Positions 23,542 to 25,818 of a stretch of DNA of 25,818 nucleotides are shown here, piece by piece. The stretch is from positions 1 through 25,818 of the forward strand of contig CAYVZZ010000019.1 in NCBI GenBank assembly GCA_964456185.1. The letters are read 5' to 3'. Every line of letters begins with the position of its first letter. Positions within the stretch are counted from its first letter, which is position 1. The translations under genes were made by a program, and so were the position numbers. Under the pieces are notes generated by a model. The model did not search any database and was not told the origin of the DNA. It saw nothing but the letters and a program-made list of their open reading frames with translations. This DNA comes from CAYVZZ01 sp964456185 (GTDB lineage: Bacteria > Pseudomonadota > Gammaproteobacteria > Pseudomonadales > Alcanivoracaceae).

Positions 23542-24918
23542 ATGATGTCTCAACACGATTCCGATAAGCACCAAGTCCTTGTAATTGATGACGAAGCAGA
23601 CCTAAGAGAGCTGCTTGTTATCACCCTGGGGCGCATGAAAATTGAAGCCACCGCCGTGGGCGATGTCGCCTCAGCAAAAGAAGCATTGGCCAGCCAGCCT
23701 TTTGACCTTTGCCTAACCGATATGAACCTGCCCGATGGCAATGGTCTGGAACTGGTCGAACTAATCAACCAGCAATATCACGATTTACCGGTTGCCGTCA
23801 TTACCGCCTACGGCAGCATGGAAGCAGCCACACAAGCGCTAAAAAATGGCGCTTACGACTTCATTGCCAAACCCATTTCACTGGATCGTATTCGCCAATT
23901 AATCCAAGACGGCCTCAACATCAGTGATAAACCGATTCGCCAGGAAATCCCCGAGGACGACCTCATCGGCGTGTCCGACAGCATGGCGGCTCTACGCCGC
24001 CAAATCAGCAAGTTGGCGCGCAGCCAAGCCCCCGTTTATATTTCCGGAGAATCCGGCAGTGGTAAAGAACGCGTAGCGCGGCTGATTCACTCACAAGGCT
24101 CACGCCACGACAAACCCTTTGTGGCCATCAACTGTGGAGCCATTCCCAGCGAATTAATGGAAAGCGAATTTTTTGGCCATAAAAAAGGCAGCTTTACCGG
24201 TGCGATTGAAGACCGCAAAGGGCTCTTCCGTGAAGCCGATGGCGGCACCTTGTTCCTCGATGAGGTCGCTGATTTACCGCTGCACATGCAAGTCAAACTA
24301 TTACGCGTGGTACAAGAAAAATCGGTTCGCCCGGTGGGCGATACGCGCGAATATGCCATTAACGTGCGCTTCTTATGTGCCACCCACAAAAACCTCACAG
24401 AAGAAGTCGCACAGCAGAATTTCCGGCAAGATTTGTATTACCGCCTCAATGTCATCGAGGCGCATGTACCGCCCTTACGAGAGCGCCCCGAAGACATTGC
24501 ACCATTACTCGATTTCATCTTGGATCGCCTGTGTGACCAGTGGCAAATAGCGCGCCCCAAACTTGCCGATGATGTGCTGCCTGCGCTGCAATCTTATGCC
24601 TTCCCCGGCAACGTACGCGAGCTGGAAAATATTCTTGAACGGGCTTTAACGCTCTCCGATGGCGACGGCATTCATGCCGAGCACATGCGACTGCAATCGC
24701 ATCAATCTCCGCTACAGCCTGAGCAGCAGGGTCGGCCTTTACACCAGCCGCTTGAAGAATATCTCGAAGAAATAGAGCGCACCGAGCTATTGAAAGCACT
24801 CAATGCCACTGGTTGGAACCGGACCGCAGCGGCTAAACGTCTAGGCATGTCATTTCGTTCCCTGCGCTATCGTCTAAAGAAACTTGAAATAAATGAAGCG
24901 CATGGTGACGACAGTTAG
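23542..24918 (+). CDS. pilR: Sigma-54-dependent response regulator PilR
   Basis: This is an NtrC-family activator that, once phosphorylated by PilS, drives sigma-54 transcription, classically of the major pilin gene. The 458-residue product has a receiver domain (about 11-125; acidic D16 and D17 in VIDDEAD, phospho-acceptor D60 in LTDMNLPDG, K110 in IAKP). The AAA+ domain has Walker A GESGSGKE (169-176), the sigma-54 contact loop GSFTGA (216-221; Ser in place of the common Ala), Walker B TLFLDEV and the arginine finger region LYYRLNV. The C-terminal Fis-type helix-turn-helix is NRTAAAKRLGMSFRSLRYRL. All elements needed for activity are present. The start is the first ATG of ATGATG; the second is equally possible. 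Only a weak ribosome-binding site is visible, so coupling to pilS is likely. Confidence 0.93.
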   Translation: MMSQHDSDKHQVLVIDDEADLRELLVITLGRMKIEATAVGDVASAKEALASQPFDLCLTDMNLPDGNGLELVELINQQYHDLPVAVITAYGSMEAATQALKNGAYDFIAKPISLDRIRQLIQDGLNISDKPIRQEIPEDDLIGVSDSMAALRRQISKLARSQAPVYISGESGSGKERVARLIHSQGSRHDKPFVAINCGAIPSELMESEFFGHKKGSFTGAIEDRKGLFREADGGTLFLDEVADLPLHMQVKLLRVVQEKSVRPVGDTREYAINVRFLCATHKNLTEEVAQQNFRQDLYYRLNVIEAHVPPLRERPEDIAPLLDFILDRLCDQWQIARPKLADDVLPALQSYAFPGNVRELENILERALTLSDGDGIHAEHMRLQSHQSPLQPEQQGRPLHQPLEEYLEEIERTELLKALNATGWNRTAAAKRLGMSFRSLRYRLKKLEINEAHGDDS

Positions 24919-25118
24919 GCTCTGCACCTTGTTGGGCATTTAAGACCCAAATTGCACCAAATATGGGCAGCCTAAGAAACGGCTTTTCATATCAGCTAGC
25001 ACTAGCAAGAAATAACCACACGGTTTATGGTTAGTTGTGAACACGATAAGAGCGTAAAATCACGCCACTCATTAAGCGCAGCTGTGTTTTATCCAAACCC
25101 GCTGTCTACTTTCTTCAC
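24919..25118. promoter_or_regulatory. Structured intergenic region between pilR and acnA
   Basis: This is a non-coding gap of about 215 bp. It contains a 7-bp inverted repeat, TTAGGCT (24915-24921, starting inside the pilR stop) and AGCCTAA (24969-24975). Nested inside is a hairpin TTGGG (24940-24944) / CCCAA (24954-24958), with no T-run. Further on is the 12-bp palindrome GCTAG-CA-CTAGC (24995-25006). The acnA promoter should lie here, but no convincing -35/-10 pair stands out; TAAAAT at 25055-25060 is the best -10 candidate. The hairpins might end pilR transcription or bind a regulator of acnA. Positions of the nested stem are by hand count. Confidence 0.35.
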
Positions 25119-25127
25119 TAAGGAGGT
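25119..25127 (+). promoter_or_regulatory. Near-ideal Shine-Dalgarno of acnA
   Basis: TAAGGAGGT is fully complementary to the 16S rRNA 3' end and sits 6-7 bp before GTG 25134. It fixes that GTG as the acnA start even though the codon is not ATG. Confidence 0.8.
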
Positions 25128-25133
25128 TTCACC

Positions 25134-25818
25134 GTGACCACTGACAGTTATAACTGCGAGCGCACCCTCAAAGTGGGCGACAAGGAATATCACTACTATT
25201 CCATCCCCGCTTTGGCAGAGCAGCTCTCTGGCGATATTGATCACCTGCCCTTCACCCTCAAGGTGCTACTGGAAAACCAGATGCGCCATGAAAATGGCAC
25301 ATCAGTCACCAAAGCCGACATCGAAGCCATTGCCAATTGGGGCGAAAAGCGAACCTCCACCCATGAAATCGGTTACCGTCCGGCGCGCGTACTCATGCAA
25401 GACTTCACCGGCGTACCGGCTGTGGTCGATTTGGCCACCATGCGTGATGCCTTGGCCGAGCACGGTGGCGACGCGTCGCGTATTAACCCGCTAGTGCCAG
25501 TCGATTTGGTCATCGACCACTCCGTCATGGTCGACAAATTTGGCACGCCGCAAGCCTTCGAAGAAAACGTCGAAATGGAATACCAACGTAACCGCGAGCG
25601 TTACCAGTTCCTGCGTTGGGGGCAAAAAGCCTTTAGTAACTTCCGCGTGGTACCACCGGGCACCGGCATTTGCCACCAGGTCAACTTGGAATACCTCGGT
25701 AAAACCGTATTCCAATCCACCGACGATGAAGGCCGCACCTGGGCCTACCCTGACACCCTCGTCGGCACCGACAGCCACACCACCATGATTAACGGCTTGG
25801 GCGTGCTCGGCTGGGGCG
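25134..25818 (+). CDS. acnA: Aconitate hydratase A, 5' part (3' end outside window)
   Basis: This is the TCA-cycle [4Fe-4S] enzyme interconverting citrate and isocitrate. The start is GTG 25134, set by an optimal Shine-Dalgarno; 228 codons are visible and the frame is open to the window edge. The sequence has the AcnA/IRP-type N-terminus: YYSIPALAEQL, LPFTLKVLLENQMRHE, RPARVLMQDFTGVPAVVDLA, INPLVPVDLVIDHSVMVD, FRVVPPGTGICHQVNLEYL and the active-site loop GTDSHTTMINGLGVLGWG. That distinguishes it from AcnB and from methylcitrate dehydratase, although AcnD-type relatives share some of these motifs. The cluster-binding cysteines lie beyond the window. It is transcribed in the same direction as pilR but separated by 215 bp and probably independently regulated. 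Confidence 0.94.
   Translation, partial: MTTDSYNCERTLKVGDKEYHYYSIPALAEQLSGDIDHLPFTLKVLLENQMRHENGTSVTKADIEAIANWGEKRTSTHEIGYRPARVLMQDFTGVPAVVDLATMRDALAEHGGDASRINPLVPVDLVIDHSVMVDKFGTPQAFEENVEMEYQRNRERYQFLRWGQKAFSNFRVVPPGTGICHQVNLEYLGKTVFQSTDDEGRTWAYPDTLVGTDSHTTMINGLGVLGWG

Noticed and set aside
25035..25066. Possible CRP-like site TTGTGA ... TCACG upstream of acnA
   Set aside because: The half-sites are too far apart for the TGTGA-N6-TCACA spacing, so it is not a credible CRP box.
1..25818. Search for CRISPR arrays, tRNA/rRNA genes, phage or toxin-antitoxin modules
   Set aside because: No regularly spaced repeats, cloverleaf-like segments, rRNA motifs or recognisable module genes were found on either strand.

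Overview
This window looks like chromosomal core genome from a gammaproteobacterium of moderate GC content. That assignment rests on gene families recognised by eye: a long FadE-type acyl-CoA dehydrogenase, a type A aconitase, a PilS/PilR pair preceded by a PP0621-family microprotein, a YfeH-type transporter, FieF, a YrdA-type gamma-carbonic anhydrase and an RssA-type patatin. The set suggests a free-living, perhaps aquatic, lineage, but I cannot name a genus. I found no insertion sequence, phage gene, CRISPR array, tRNA or rRNA, and no obvious foreign island. Coding density is high and most convergent pairs touch or overlap.

Layout. 1-911 (-) is the 5' part of fadE, divergent from a YfeH-type bile-acid:sodium symporter homologue (1050-2042, +). 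That gene shares stop-codon bases with a convergent Wzz-like chain-length regulator (2039-3262, -). A DMT/EamA exporter (3383-4288, +) runs tail-to-tail into fieF with 86 bp of antisense coding overlap. Positions 7997 to 4203 form a tight minus-strand run: CoA-type Nudix hydrolase, gamma-carbonic anhydrase, RssA-like patatin, LysM/degenerate-LytM lipoprotein, FieF. A second Nudix hydrolase, with a zinc ribbon, diverges from it (8041-8586, +).

8690-11419 (+) holds two adjacent secreted paralogues of the AdeT1/2-type putative solute-binding family, each with an unusual helical N-terminal extension. They end at a hairpin shared with a convergent Gld-type ABC operon (16311 to 11485, -): ATPase, a fused permease-GldG protein, and a DUF4340 protein, with translationally coupled junctions. 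Divergent from it are an RDD membrane protein, LemA, and an M48 metalloprotease with a long C-terminal extension ending in a TerB-like segment (16439-19443, +).

19586-19954 (+) encodes an unrecognised 122-residue protein that shares stop bases with a convergent two-domain NAD synthetase (19951-21579, -). The synthetase glutaminase domain appears to lack its catalytic cysteine. Divergent from it are the PP0621-family protein, PilS and PilR (21719-24918, +), a two-component system that in pseudomonads controls type IV pilin through sigma-54. The window ends with the start of acnA (25134 onward), preceded by a structured 215-bp non-coding region and a near-ideal Shine-Dalgarno sequence.

Most loci here are housekeeping. 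The best candidates for something under-described are the AdeT-like tandem pair, the NadE with a probably dead glutaminase domain, and the LemA/M48/RDD cluster next to the Gld-type ABC operon.
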